Program-made: the position numbers and the translations under genes
Source of the DNA: Nephrocerus scutellatus
Taxonomy: Eukaryota > Arthropoda > Insecta > Diptera > Pipunculidae
Direction: 5' to 3'
NCBI GenBank assembly: GCA_947095585.1
Contig: OX352761.1
Location: forward strand, 93,561,833 to 93,625,832
DNA: 64,000 bases
Part shown: one piece after another, positions 11,990-23,275 of the stretch
How positions within the stretch are numbered: the first letter of the stretch is position 1
Layout of the letters: every line of letters begins with the position of its first letter
The notes under the pieces: generated by a model
What the model was told of the DNA's origin: nothing
The model's input: only the letters and a program-made list of their open reading frames with translations
The model's database searches: none

Positions 11990-12310
11990 CTTTAAGCATA
12001 TTTCAGCGACTTATGTACGCTATTTTTCATACGACCAAAACAATTTCTCTGCTAAACTGCTCATGCGCAATACAAAACTACTGTGGAAATGTGTGTTCCC
12101 TGATACTGCAGTAAATAACAAAAATATTTTCTATGTTAACACAGTAGTGTGGATAGTGCCTACTTTCGTCTATGGTCGTATGAAATAGTATATTACAGAA
12201 CGAGCAAGGAAAGTGGAGTGGAAGTGGAGCCGAGTTCGGCAATCTAACGAGCACGATGAGCACTTTTGTGCGACTAGATTGAACCACCAAAGTATGTAAT
12301 AACAAACAAT
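11990..12310 (+). repeat. Permuted repeat, + copy (partner at 41870-42205)
   Basis: Shares CGCTATTTTTCATACGACCAAAAC, CTGCAGTAAATAACAAAAATATTTT, CTTTCGTCTATGGTCGTATG and AGTATATTACAGAACGAGC with the - strand of 41870-42205. The order of the two halves is swapped between the copies. No coding potential is seen. Confidence 0.6.
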
Positions 12311-12349
12311 AAAAGCTATGTACTTCACATTAGCAGCAGGCGAACCAGG

Positions 12350-12688
12350 ATTTTTTTCCACAGAGCTTATAGGCTATAATTTTGGATCAGTGGTGGGTAG
12401 GTGGAGTGGGGGCTATGTTGGTTGGGTCAATATGGTGGGAAGGCATTCGGGCAACGCCCGTTAGTTTAGCTAAACTGGCAATCTAATGGCCCGGTTTTGA
12501 TCAGTTTTTCACTTTTCCCCGCAGGTTGTAGTGTACAGTTTGGGTAAGCGGTGAGTTGGTGGGGGTTGGGGTCGGTGCGGTAAGGGATAAGTAGGGTGGG
12601 GTCATTGAAGGGATCGCTGGGTGTGTGGTCAGTTGGTTGGTGGTAAGTAGGTTCGGGGCAGCCGGGCAACGCCGAGTATTTCAGCTAG
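12350..12688 (+). mobile_element. Helitron-like 3' part
   Basis: Ends GGGCAACGCC...TATTTCAGCTAG at 12688 followed by T, fitting the CTRR 3' end rule. A second, internal GGGCAACGCCCGTTAGTTTAG near 12450 looks like an older end. The interior is G-rich (GTGGGTAGGTGGAGTGGGGG). The 5' end could not be placed. Confidence 0.4.
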
Positions 12689-12702
12689 TATATTATATAA
12701 CT

Positions 12703-12926
12703 GTGGGCGCCGTGGCTCAGTGGATGAGAGCATGGATTTCTGAGCAGGAGTTTCCTGGTTCGAATCCCAGTAACACCAAAAAGTATTTTTCACGGTGTCC
12801 CACCTCTCGCGAATGGGTGACAAACGTTCCGAGAGTAATAAATTGTCACTGAATGCTTCTTAATTTGCCGTTCGGATCCGGCATTAAAGTGTAGGTCCCC
12901 TCCATTTGTGTGCAAAAATATACAGG
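12703..12926 (+). mobile_element. tRNA-derived SINE copy 3
   Basis: The best-preserved promoter of the family: GTGGCTCAGTGGATGAGAG (A box) and GGTTCGAATCCC (B box, about 12759-12770), then AACACCAAAAAGTATTTTTC and the common body. It is 3' truncated after GTGCAAAAATATACA. It sits directly after the Helitron-like end. Confidence 0.75.
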
Positions 12927-13039
12927 ATCCAGGATCCTGATTAATTTATGGGTCCATCTAAAATTACTTGCCTGGTCCCATCTTATTTGCCAGTTTTAAT
13001 CGGCTTCTTCACGTGCTGATCTGCTGTTCTCGGATCTTT

Positions 13040-13260
13040 TTATATACCCCGGCGCCGATAAATCACCTGGCGCTCACTTGCCAGTATGTCGATTGGGAGC
13101 ATACCCGCAACTACAAACGCTACCTCGCTCAAGATGGTTCTAAAGCCACAGATCAATCTTATTTAATAATAAGGGGCCAAGCACAGAACCCTGAGGAAAT
13201 AGAATCAATATTTTTCGGACCAAAAAGGCATGATAACTCATTAAGTAACTTATAAACATT
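13040..13260 (-). mobile_element. LINE reverse transcriptase scrap
   Basis: On the - strand 13196-13171 reads PQGSVLGPLL, the RT motif 4 core of LINEs. The flanks are frameshifted and no catalytic box was found. The + strand ORF across this stretch is a shadow. Confidence 0.45.
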
Positions 13261-13321
13261 AGTTATGACTTTGTACATGGCTAACTTTTTATATAACTAA
13301 TAATGAACACTTTAGTCAATC

Positions 13322-13765
13322 CATGTGGCTGGCTGGTCAGATTTTCTGATCAATTTTTAACCCACTTTCCATGGCCCGATTTTATTGAAATTATGCACAC
13401 ATGTATATTTCCGGTGACAATACTTTTTTTTTAAATTTACAAGTGATCGGGCCCCGGGTTCGTGGGGCTCCCATACAAATTTTAAATAAAAATTATACAT
13501 TTATACCTTTTTTAAATATCATAAAGTGGCATCAGATACCGTCGTACTTTAATGACTCTGTGCGGTGTGTGCTGCGCAGACGGCTGCGCTGCTTGGTTTT
13601 GTTGGTGGAGAGAGAGAGAAATCTTAGCTCACGCACAAATGAACCCAGCAAATGAAACGAGACATAAATGTTTTATGCTTAATTCAACTTATTTACTGAA
13701 CTTACAGATAGAACAACAAGTTTTAATTTTAATTTTTATGGGTTGTTTTTTTTGTCTCTGCAGTT
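13322..13765 (+). mobile_element. AATTCTC-family repeat, copy d
   Basis: GGCTGGCTGGTCAGATTTTC, ATCAATTTTTAACCCACTTTCC, CCGGTGACAATAC and the internal GGCATCAGATACCGTCGTAC / TGTGCTGCGCAGACGGC segment. Ends with AGTTTTAATTTTAATTTTTATGGGTTG. The first bases of the 5' end are missing. Confidence 0.6.
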
Positions 13766-14299
13766 GTCGCTAAGCAAAACAATTGGTAACCGCAGAAGAT
13801 GCGATTTTAATCTACTTGATATCCGATTGCCCTTTTTAGAGCAGATATTACATTATTATTGCCAAACTCGTTGACATCGGCTTGAAGCCGAGACCGTTGA
13901 AGAGATTTTTTGCGGTAGGCGATGATGAATATTGGAGAAGATTCAATCATGAGAATAATTTTATCAAGACCAAATGTTTTGATATCTCAAGTTAAAATTG
14001 TATTTGCTTGTAAGTTTGTTTGGTTGTGGCAGAGAGCAAAGTGTAGGTAACGTACTACCACCGTTATCAAAAGACAAAATTAGGAATTCCGTAATATGAT
14101 CACTACCTCACAAGTGCTATCAGGACTTATAATTAGAATTTTGTCATCGTTTCCGTTTTGTCAGTTGGTAATAATCATTAAATTATTTCCCTCTTCCTCT
14201 AGGCTAGTAACTCTGAGTCTGTCGACAAACCGTAAATACATCTTCGTGTTACACAGTGCATATTCTACTAAATAGGAAATTTGTTTCGTTGCAATTATA

Positions 14300-16268
14300 C
14301 AGGGTGTATCCGTTAAGGTGGAAAATACTTAAAGAGGTGATTCCTTGGTTAATTTCGTGAAAACAATTATATTGGATGGGGGGTCTATTTTCACCCCCTG
14401 TGGCGTACGTAGAGTCTTAAAACAGAGATGCGTCCTTTTGACCTTACATCTTTTTACTTCCTGTAACTCTTAAACGCTTCTAGCTAAAATGTCACTGTTG
14501 GTGTATTTTGATAGAAAATTAAATCTTAAAGGTCAAAAGAATGTACATTTTTTTAAATTCTTAAAACCATTACCGATATAAACGTCGTCAAAGTCAAAAA
14601 AAGAAATGTTTTTTTTAAATTTTTTTTTCAAACGCGATTATTTCGAAAAATGCTCTCGGATAATTTTTTTTTGACAAATGCAGTATTAAAGCCTATTGAA
14701 TTTTCTACAACTTCATCTCATAATATTTCTGCAATAGGTCAAAGGAACAGGATTAAAATTGAAAGTTTGTGAAATGAATGAAAACGTACTTTTGATCTTA
14801 CATGACTTCACACCCTATAACTCTTAAACGCTTCCATATAAAAAGTTACTATTTATCTTTGTGAAAGAAAAGTACATTTCTAAGATCAAACAATGTACAA
14901 CTTTTTTAATTATTTAAGCATAGCGATATGAACGTCTTCAAAATCAAAGTTTTTTTTTAAAAATTATATTCACAAACACGATTAATTCCAGAAATGCTAT
15001 CGGATACATTTTTTTTGACAAATGCAGTATTAAAGCCTATTCAATCTTTGACAAATCCATGTCAAAATATTTGTACATTCAGTCAAAAAGAGCGAGGTAG
15101 TGCGGGTTGTGTTACTTCTATTACGTATAAGAAGAGTTGCATGACGTCTCAGTGTTCCCGTACCAAGGGTGCAACAAAATTACACGTGGAACGGATGCAC
15201 CCTTGCCAGTTCACTCCAGTGCATAATTTGTTTCAACAGGACATACCCAAAAGGGCCTAATTTTGTGAGTGGACACCATTTTTCATTTTCACCACAAATT
15301 TTATGGTCCATTCGACGTTGTGAAATCGACTCACAAAATTAGGTCCATCTTGGTAAGACCTTTTGAAGCAGACTTTGCACTGGAGTGAAGTGGTAATGGT
15401 GCATCCACTGCCCGTGTAATTTTGTTGCACAGTTGCTGCAGGAACACTAGGACGTCATGCAACCCTTCTTATACGTAGTAGTAGTAACACAACTCGCAAT
15501 ATCTCGCTCTTGTTTACCGAATGCACAAATTTTTTGCCATTTGTAGTCAAAAAAAATGTATCTAAGAGCATTTCTCGAAATAATCGTGTTGGTAAAAACA
15601 ATTTTAAAAAATTTTGTTTTGAATTTGACGAGCTTTATATCGGAATGGCTTAAATAATTTAAGAAAGTGTATATTATTGGATCTTAAAAATATAAATTTC
15701 TTTCAAAAAAGACCAACAGTAAGCTTGTAGCTGGAAGCGTTCAAGAGTTATATGGCGTGGAGTCATGTAAGGTCAGAAATACGTTTTCGTTTATTTTACA
15801 AACTTTAATTTTTAACCCTGCTCCTGTTGACCGAATGCAAAAATATTGTGAGGTGGATTTGTAGAAAATTGAATGGGCTTTAATATTGCATTTGTCAAAA
15901 AAAATTTATCCGAGAGCGATTTTCGAAATATTCGTGTTTGAAAATAAAATTTAAAAAAAGAAAAAACATTTTTGGATTTTGACGACGTTTATATCGGTAA
16001 CGGTTTCAAGAATTTAAAAAATGTTAATTATTTGATCGTATAAATTTAGTTTTCTTTTAAAAATGACCAACAGTGACCTTGTACCTAAAAGCGTTCAAGA
16101 GTTACAGGGTGTGAAGTGATGTAAGGTCAAAAGTACATCTCTTCGCATTTAAACGCTTCGTACACCGCAGGGGTTGAAAATAGACCCCCCCCTCCCACAC
16201 GATTCTTTCGCGAAATTAACCAAGTAATCACTCCTTTAAGTATTTGCCACCTTAACGGATACACCCTG
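14300..16268. mobile_element. Large foldback (palindromic) DNA element
   Basis: The ends are CAGGGTGTATCCGTTAAGGTGG at 14300 and its inverse (CCACCTTAACGGATACACCCTG) ending at 16268. The inverted arms run inward about 950 bp to a centre near 15300, where TTTTGTGAGT and ACTCACAAAA face each other. Arms are similar but not identical. Each arm holds repeats of a segment with AACTCTTAAACGCTTC / GAAGCGTTCAAGAGTTA. Bordering TTATA / TTTATA fits insertion at TA. There is no transposase ORF; ORF 14994-15260 lies in the arm. Confidence 0.7.
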
Positions 16269-16439
16269 TTTATAGAAGTCTTCATAATAAAAATTTGGTT
16301 GAAACGTATCTTGATTCCTAATTGAACACATATGATTTGAAAAACTGTAGAAATAACAAAGGCATTTTAAAACACTATAAATTAAGTCAAAATGAAATTT
16401 ACAACTTCAATTGCTCGTGTAATGTAATTCATAAGGATT

Positions 16440-16560
16440 TTGTGTGTTTTGTGGCTGGCCAGCCAAACTGTGCACACATGCGTATCTCCGATGATAACAC
16501 TTTCTATTAAAATGTGCTAGGAAACGGGCTCTAGGACCAAGGGGCGCCCATGCAAATATC
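16440..16560 (+). mobile_element. AATTCTC-family repeat fragment (duplicated at 17752-17872)
   Basis: GTGGCTGGCCAGCC, CACACATGCGTATCTCCGATG and AACACTTTCTATTAAAATG match the family's 5' region. It is fused to the hairpin repeat downstream. Confidence 0.5.
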
Positions 16561-16737
16561 TTTAAAATTATCCGTGCTTACGGTTGTAAGCGAATATTTT
16601 GAATTCTTCCGCCCAAAAGGCTCCCATATAACTTTCTTCAAAATAAACTCGATTTTATTCACACACTCACAGAGGTTCCTTGAAATTTCAAGCCTCAATT
16701 TCGTAATTATTTGCAATATTTTCTTGGTCAGGGTTTT

Positions 16738-16985
16738 TTGTAGTTTCCTTGACCATGATGCATTGATTAAAGCATTGGACTCGCCTGATTTTTAGCTTCT
16801 TGATCTTTTTCCGTTTTGCTTTTTCAATAAATCAAGAGAATTCTAAGAATATAAATTGAAACCGGCTACAAATAATAGGAATGTGATATAATGAAAATCA
16901 CATTCCTTCGATTTTTGATTTTTAATTGTTATAAAGGACATAGCCCACCTTATTGCCGTGACGCAAGTCATTCAGGCAGTTCTCC
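16738..16985 (+). repeat. Hairpin repeat, copy 1 (copy 2 at 18050-18297)
   Basis: Shares AAAGCATTGGACTCGC, AAATTGAAACCGGCTACAAA and CATAGCCCACCTTATTGCCGTG with 61335-61556. It contains an 11-bp perfect inverted repeat AGGAATGTGAT / ATCACATTCCT (16877-16887 / 16897-16907) with a 9-nt loop. Noncoding. Confidence 0.6.
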
Positions 16986-18390
16986 CTTGGCATTAAGCTA
17001 TCATAAAAAAACATATGTATCTCTGGTGACAACACTTTCTTTAAAAATTTGAAAGTGATCGGGCTCAGTTACGAGAGTGTAAGGTCAGAAATACGTTTTC
17101 GTTTATTTTACAAACTTTAATTTTTAACCCTGCTCCTGTTGACCGAATGCAAAAATATTGTGAGGTGGATTTGTAGAAAATTGAATGGGCTTTAATATTG
17201 CATTTGTCAAAAAAAATTTATCCGAGAGCGATTTTCGAAATATTCGTGTTTGAAAATAAAATTTAAAAAAAGAAAAAACATTTTTGGATTTTGACGACGT
17301 TTATATCGGTAACGGTTTCAAGAATTTAAAAAATGTTAATTATTTGATCGTATAAATTTAGTTTTCTTTTAAAAATGACCAACAGTGACCTTGTACCTAA
17401 AAGCGTTCAAGAGTTACAGGGTGTGAAGTGATGTAAGGTCAAAAGTACATCTCTTCGCATTTAAACGCTTCGTACACCGCAGGGGTTGAAAATAGACCCC
17501 CCCCTCCCACACGATTCTTTCGCGAAATTAACCAAGTAATCACTCCTTTAAGTATTTGCCACCTTAACGGATACACCCTGTTTATAGAAGTCTTCATAAT
17601 AAAAATTTGGTTGAAACGTATCTTGATTCCTAATTGAACACATATGATTTGAAAAACTGTAGAAATAACAAAGGCATTTTAAAACACTATAAATTAAGTC
17701 AAAATGAAATTTACAACTTCAATTGCTCGTGTAATGTAATTCATAAGGATTTTGTGTGTTTTGTGGCTGGCCAGCCAAACTGTGCACACATGCGTATCTC
17801 CGATGATAACACTTTCTATTAAAATGTGCTAGGAAACGGGCTCTAGGACCAAGGGGCGCCCATGCAAATATCTTTAAAATTATCCGTGCTTACGGTTGTA
17901 AGCGAATATTTTGAATTCTTCCGCCCAAAAGGCTCCCATATAACTTTCTTCAAAATAAACTCGATTTTATTCACACACTCACAGAGGTTCCTTGAAATTT
18001 CAAGCCTCAATTTCGTAATTATTTGCAATATTTTCTTGGTCAGGGTTTTTTGTAGTTTCCTTGACCATGATGCATTGATTAAAGCATTGGACTCGCCTGA
18101 TTTTTAGCTTCTTGATCTTTTTCCGTTTTGCTTTTTCAATAAATCAAGAGAATTCTAAGAATATAAATTGAAACCGGCTACAAATAATAGGAATGTGATA
18201 TAATGAAAATCACATTCCTTCGATTTTTGATTTTTAATTGTTATAAAGGACATAGCCCACCTTATTGCCGTGACGCAAGTCATTCAGGCAGTTCTCCCTT
18301 GGCATTAAGCTATCATAAAAAACATATGTATCTCTGGTGACAACACTTTCTTTAAAAATTTGAAAGTGATCGGGCTCAGTTACGAGAGTG

Positions 18391-20416
18391 GCTCCCATAT
18401 AAATTTCTTCACAATTAACTCGATTTTATAAAGGGTGGGCAATCTACTGGTTTGTTTTTAAGTGATAGGCTATGGCAACTTATTTTTAAACGATTTGTTT
18501 GAAATTTTGACAGGTCGTTATTCTGATATTCCGCGGCACGAAACAATCACGTTTGGCGAAAATACAAGCATGCCCACGGTTCCTTCCAGATATCAGTGAA
18601 GTTTGTATAAAAAAAATAAAATAAAACAAGAAAACATATTTTAAATTTATGTATAAGATAAATAAAATAAATAAATTAAAAATACTGCCAAATCTCTTTT
18701 CTCAAAATCGATCTCTTAAAGAGAAACACTCCTTATATTTGTAAAGGACTTAACTTTCTGATATGTATACAATAGTTTACAGCTTTTTCCACAATTATGA
18801 ACATAAACACGAACTAGTTATTGATATTGAGTGTCTGACCTAAACTTGTTTCCACAATTTATACGCCTGCCTCAAACTTCCACTCAGCAGCATTCAAAAG
18901 CTGCTCAGAAGTTTCAGACAAAAGAATTTGAAGTTTTTTAAAACAGAACAGTTAAGTGAACTCAGTCTTTTATTGAAATGTTTTCTACTTCTTTTCGTAT
19001 TTTGTGAAATAATTTCTTGTTTAGAATCGAGTGAGAAGTGAGAAGGCAGCAACAATATCCGTTTAGAATGCAAAAAAGTCGTTGGTATTGCTTTTTGGTT
19101 TTTTTGAAGTCAAAGTTTCTTGAAATGCACTGACCATGAAATTCTTTTCTCATCTTCAGTGAGTGTACACTACGCGCAGTGAGACTACATTGTTTATTAT
19201 TATATTTTGAATCGGGTTTTTTTATTATTTGATTTAATTTGTTATTGTCTGTTCTTCTTGTTAATTGTTCGCTTTTAGTCGACGCTTTCTCTCAAATTTT
19301 ATTATATATAAATATTTATTGGTTGACCATAAAAAATGTATATTTCAATATATTATTATATTTACTGCATTGTTAATAATGTACGAATTTAAATGGTTGA
19401 TTTCAGTTTATTTATCTTCTATATGTTAGTTAAATGTGAGTTTCAGTTATTTGATTTATTTCTACAGGTTATTTTACCAATTTCTGTTAGTACATGTTCC
19501 TTTAAAGGTTAGTTGACAGATCAGTCTGCAATAAAATTCTTCGGACATAAACTAAGAGTACTTAGTTTAGCAAACATGGCTAACCTTCGATATTGTCGAT
19601 ATATTCGATTCGATATCATTGATCGAAGCTGCGATATTGTTTGGTGGTTTCTTACTGAGAAATAGATGTATTTTTTAATCGATCAAACTTCTGAAATATC
19701 CGACATCGTCCGCATATAAATTATATAAATGAAATTATTGTAGGAAGACTGTGTTTTAATAGATTAATATTATAATTAATAGTTCACGACCATGTGTTAT
19801 CGCACTAGGTGGTATTTTTAAATAATGAGAAGAGTGCTTCTGAATAGGAAAATACAAGTTGAAATTCTTCAATAGCATGGTACATAGGTTCAAATTATTC
19901 ATCTTGTCGAAAGTTTTAGAAAAAACATGCTGTATTAGCAAAGTATGCTTCAGTTTAATATAAGTCCACATTTTGTTGAAGAACATTGAATGATAGTATT
20001 TAACAGCAAAAGGAGCTATTGTAGACAACGCCTGGAATTAGAATATATACTTAATACAAGAAGATACAAGAATACAAGAAATACTTGTGGTTTACTTTAT
20101 TGCAGGAGAGATACAATGCTCTAAATTGGTGTTGATGTGACAATACTAATATCAGTTGTGCGTCTATATAACAGATGAAGTGGAATTCGTTGTACATATT
20201 TTAAATCTCTCATAGCATAGTCTGTGTAAAAATTATTTTAAAAAGTGAAAATTAAAAAAAAAAAATGTTTGTGAGTGCTATCGTCCTCTCAATCTAGATG
20301 TTTCATAACAGCAAGAAAAAATGTGTCTGTATTTCCTCCAAATTTAACACATGAATTTAGTTAATATTAGAATAATATTTGAAGGAAATCGACATTGTTT
20401 CACCTAACCCAGATAA
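18391..20416. other. AT-rich spacer, nothing recognised
   Basis: About 2 kb with no coding, RNA or repeat feature I can name. ORFs 18962-19153 and 19756-20028 are short and hydrophobic by AT bias only. Confidence 0.5.
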
Positions 20417-20590
20417 TCTTAATATATATAAATGAAACTTTGTCTGTCTGTCTGTTCGCACATAAATCGAAGACCTCGGTTGGGCTGGATGTTGGTAGGG
20501 GTAAGGTTTTGAGGTGCTTAACGCGAAGACCGTGCATTTTTTAAATTCTCTATATTAACTTCACTTGTCCGGTTTTTTTTTTGTCAAATT
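20417..20590 (+). mobile_element. Helitron-like 5' end fused to an AATTCTC-family start
   Basis: TCTTAATATATATAAATGAAA followed by CTTTGTCTGTCTGTCTG resembles insect Helitron 5' ends. At about 20540 it passes into TTAAATTCTCTATATTAACTT, the start of the AATTCTC family, which breaks off after 40 bp. Confidence 0.4.
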
Positions 20591-21342
20591 CATTTATTTG
20601 TTTAATCCCTTATATATATTTACATTTTTTTGTTATATAAATGAAGAAAAATAACCTTAAAGTCTATAAAAATAATACTATACAAATGACCATGGTGGTA
20701 CTCATTATATACATTCTTAATACTATTTTTGTTGGGTTTTATCTAACAATATTTTTGATAATTTAAAGCATAGATATTAATATGAGAAACCAAAAGGAAA
20801 CAAAAATGTCTCTATATATCTTTTTTTTCTTAATACTAAATAATACTACTTAAAACTACTTAACAATGAAAATTAAAAAAAAAAACAAAAACAAAACAGA
20901 AAATCCCTAATATTACTTCTTCTAGGGCTGGATGTCGGCCACTTTTAAGTCGAGCCACCAGTATTTGATTGGGTTTAAACGTTCATTGTTTGTTCGGTCT
21001 TTCTCAGGTATGTAACTGCAGTATCTCCAGGACACATTTCCTTTCTGATCAATATTAGGAGCATGCCGGATTGTTTTGTCGTTTGCCCTTCTAGCAATAT
21101 GGTAGATTATCGGTACGTTACGCGAGTCTGATAGATAGCTCATTGCATCCAGATACAGGAATGCCTCAGGTGGTTGGTATATTTCCGCTCATTAATGTAT
21201 TTCTGAAGTACTGAGGGTTTGGATAGAATGCTCCCGAAATAAGGTCGTTTTCTATGTCCGCTGACCGAGCGAAATGGTTTCTCATAATATCAAGAATGAC
21301 GTTGACAATCCAGACGCATCCAGAAGTTTTTTGTTTGATATA

Positions 21343-21634
21343 AAGGGTGTTTTTTTGGGAGGTTTGTTTTTCCGATAGATGTCGTGTTATTTTATGACAG
21401 TTGTTTTGACAGCTCAAAGTGGCATTTCTACTCAGTATTGTTTGGCAAATCATTATGAAAAAAAAAAAATGACATTTGTGAAAAATAGTCGTGGTAGCCA
21501 TATGCCAGAAATTGTGTTTAAATGTTAAATGCCAAAAAATTATCTACCAAATAAAAAAAAATTTTGGTCATTTCATAATTTTATATGTGTTTTATTCAAA
21601 AAAAAAATCGGCAACCTCTTAAAAAAACACCCGT
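21343..21634. mobile_element. MITE (Tc1/mariner-like), left copy of a head-to-head pair
   Basis: A 292-bp element with ends AAGGGTGTTTTTTTGGGAGG and CTCTTAAAAAAACACCCGT, flanked by TA. The interior is AT-rich with homopolymer runs. It is an inverted, near-identical copy of the element at 21643-21933. Confidence 0.75.
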
Positions 21635-21642
21635 TAGATATA

Positions 21643-21933
21643 ACGTGTTTTTTTAAGAGGTTGCCGATTTTTTTTTTGAATAAAACACATATAAAATTAT
21701 GAAATGACCAAAATTTTTTTTTATTTGGTAGATAATTTTTTGGCATTTAACATTTAAACACAATTTCTGGCATATGGCTACCACGACTATTTTTCACAAA
21801 TGTCATTTTTTTTTTTTTCATAATGATTTGCCAAACAATACTGAGTAGAAATGCCACTTTGAGCTGTCAAAACAACTGTCATAAAATAAAACGACATCTA
21901 TCGGAAAAACAAACCTCCTAAAAAAACACCCGT
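21643..21933. mobile_element. MITE (Tc1/mariner-like), right copy of a head-to-head pair
   Basis: Starts ACGTGTTTTTTTAAGAGG and ends CCTCCTAAAAAAACACCCGT with TA on each side. Separated from the left copy only by TAGATATA. Together they form a near-perfect 590-bp hairpin inserted in a LINE reading frame. Confidence 0.75.
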
Positions 21934-22587
21934 TATAATGTCTGTAGTTGGACCGTTCGCTTTTATACATACGCATACATGCTCTAAGGCATTTCCTCTC
22001 AAAAGCGCGGATTTCCATATATGATGGACTTATATTCCACCATATTGGACACGCATAAGTCAAAATTGGTCTAACGAACGCCTGGTAGCAGATGATCTTG
22101 ACATCATTTCGAAGACAGCGTGAATAGAAAAGCTTTTTAAGTGACATAAATTCGGCTCTGGCTTTTTCTAATGCGATATTTACGTGTCCATTATAGTACA
22201 GAAACTTGTCTAAATAGACACCCAAATATCGCACGACAGTCTTTGTTGGCATGCTAAAACCATTTGCACCAGTCATTTGTAGATTCTTCCAATTCCGACG
22301 CAGATCGTGATTTCCGCGCCTTAGAGGGGGCCGAAACAGGATAACTTCGCATTTTGAATAGCTAATCTTAAGCTTCCATGTTTCACAATATGCCTGAAAC
22401 TCGTCGAATTTGTCTTGTAGATTTCTTTGAATCTCTTCGATTCCTGATCCGTGTGCGTGCAGTATAATGTCGTCAGCGTATGCTATAGAATCGTCCACGT
22501 CCTTCAGTACTTCAGAAATATATATGTTGAACAATAGTGGCGCCGTTACTGTGCCCTGCGGCAGACCGTCAGCAATATTAAATATTT

Positions 22588-23190
22588 TATCTGTCCGGTT
22601 GTCGGACGGTCGGCAGTCGGCCGATCGTCGGTTTGTCGTGGAATCTTGCGATCAATTTTTAACCCACTTCCCAAAGCCCGATTTTATTGAAATTTTGCAT
22701 ACATGTGTATTTCCGGAGAAAACACTTTCTATTAAAATTCGGGGCCCTTTGGTCCTCAGGGTCGAGGGGTGCCCTTATAAAATTTTTTAATATTAACCCG
22801 ATTTTTTTTAATTTTAGACACATGACCCGGTCCCCAGGGTCATTAAGCCCCAAAATTTTTTTTTAAAAAAATTAACCCGTTTTTTTCAAATTTTATATAC
22901 ATGTGTATCTCGGATGGACAACACTTTTGTTGGTCCCGGGCAACAGGTCGTGGGTCCTCATAAAAAAATTAACCAGACTATCTTCAAATTTTATACACAT
23001 GTGTATCTCCGATGGACAACATTTTTTGTAAAGTTTTTGGAGTGATCGGGCCCTGAGACTCGTGGTGGTATCCATGTAAATTTTTTGAAAATTAGCCCGA
23101 TTTTCTTTAAATTTTAAACACATACCTTTTTCCTATTAGAGAATTTACATGAAAAATTTTAATTTTTATGGGTTGTTTTTTTTATACATA
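22588..23190 (+). mobile_element. AATTCTC-family repeat, copy g
   Basis: GTCGGACGGTCGGCAGTCGG replaces the GGCTGG tract. Three to four units with TCTCCGATGGACAACA follow, and the 3' block is TTAGAGAATTTACATGAAAA then TTTTTATGGGTTG. It joins the LINE on its left side at about 22588. Confidence 0.65.
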
Positions 23191-23204
23191 AACTTATTAC
23201 CAAG

Positions 23205-23275
23205 GGACAGCTCACTGAATGACTTGCGCCACGGTAATAAGGTGGGCTATACCCTTTATTAAAATTAAAACTTAA
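23205..23275 (-). repeat. Hairpin-repeat fragment
   Basis: AATGACTTGCGCCACGGTAATAAGGTGGGCTATACCCTTTATTAAAATT is the reverse complement of the end of the hairpin repeat. It sits directly after an AATTCTC-family 3' end, as it does at 44395. Confidence 0.5.

Larger units (their letters stand above)
15766..18390. repeat. Near-identical 1.31-kb tandem duplication
   Basis: Copy 1 begins at 15766 and copy 2 at 17078, period 1312. The only difference I saw is a run of 7 A (copy 1) versus 6 A (copy 2) before CATATGTATCTCTGG. The junction has 2-bp microhomology (TG). Each copy contains the right part of the foldback arm, an AATTCTC-family scrap and the hairpin repeat. The paired ORFs (16322/17634, 16550/17862) are duplicated noncoding sequence. 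Confidence 0.9.
20922..22590 (-). mobile_element. LINE (R1/Jockey-like) RT fragment broken by twin MITEs
   Basis: On the - strand 22590-21950 encodes the RT end: an LPQGTVT motif, AYADDIILHA (catalytic YADD), VRYLGVYLDK and a thumb domain up to RMYKSERSNYRHY. The sequence stops at the MITE pair (21933-21343) and resumes below 21340 with LINE C-terminal text (ISNKKLLDASGLSTSFLIL, RNHFARSADIENDLI) after a frameshift. It continues to 20922. The N-terminal RT and the endonuclease are absent. Confidence 0.75.

Noticed and set aside
12968..13255. 95-codon + strand ORF as an exon
   Set aside because: The opposite strand carries the RT motif PQGSVLGPLL, so this is a shadow of a LINE scrap.
16322..18107. 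Paired ORFs of 62, 61 and 81 codons as duplicated genes
   Set aside because: They are identical because of the 1312-bp tandem duplication and cover repeat fragments on both strands.
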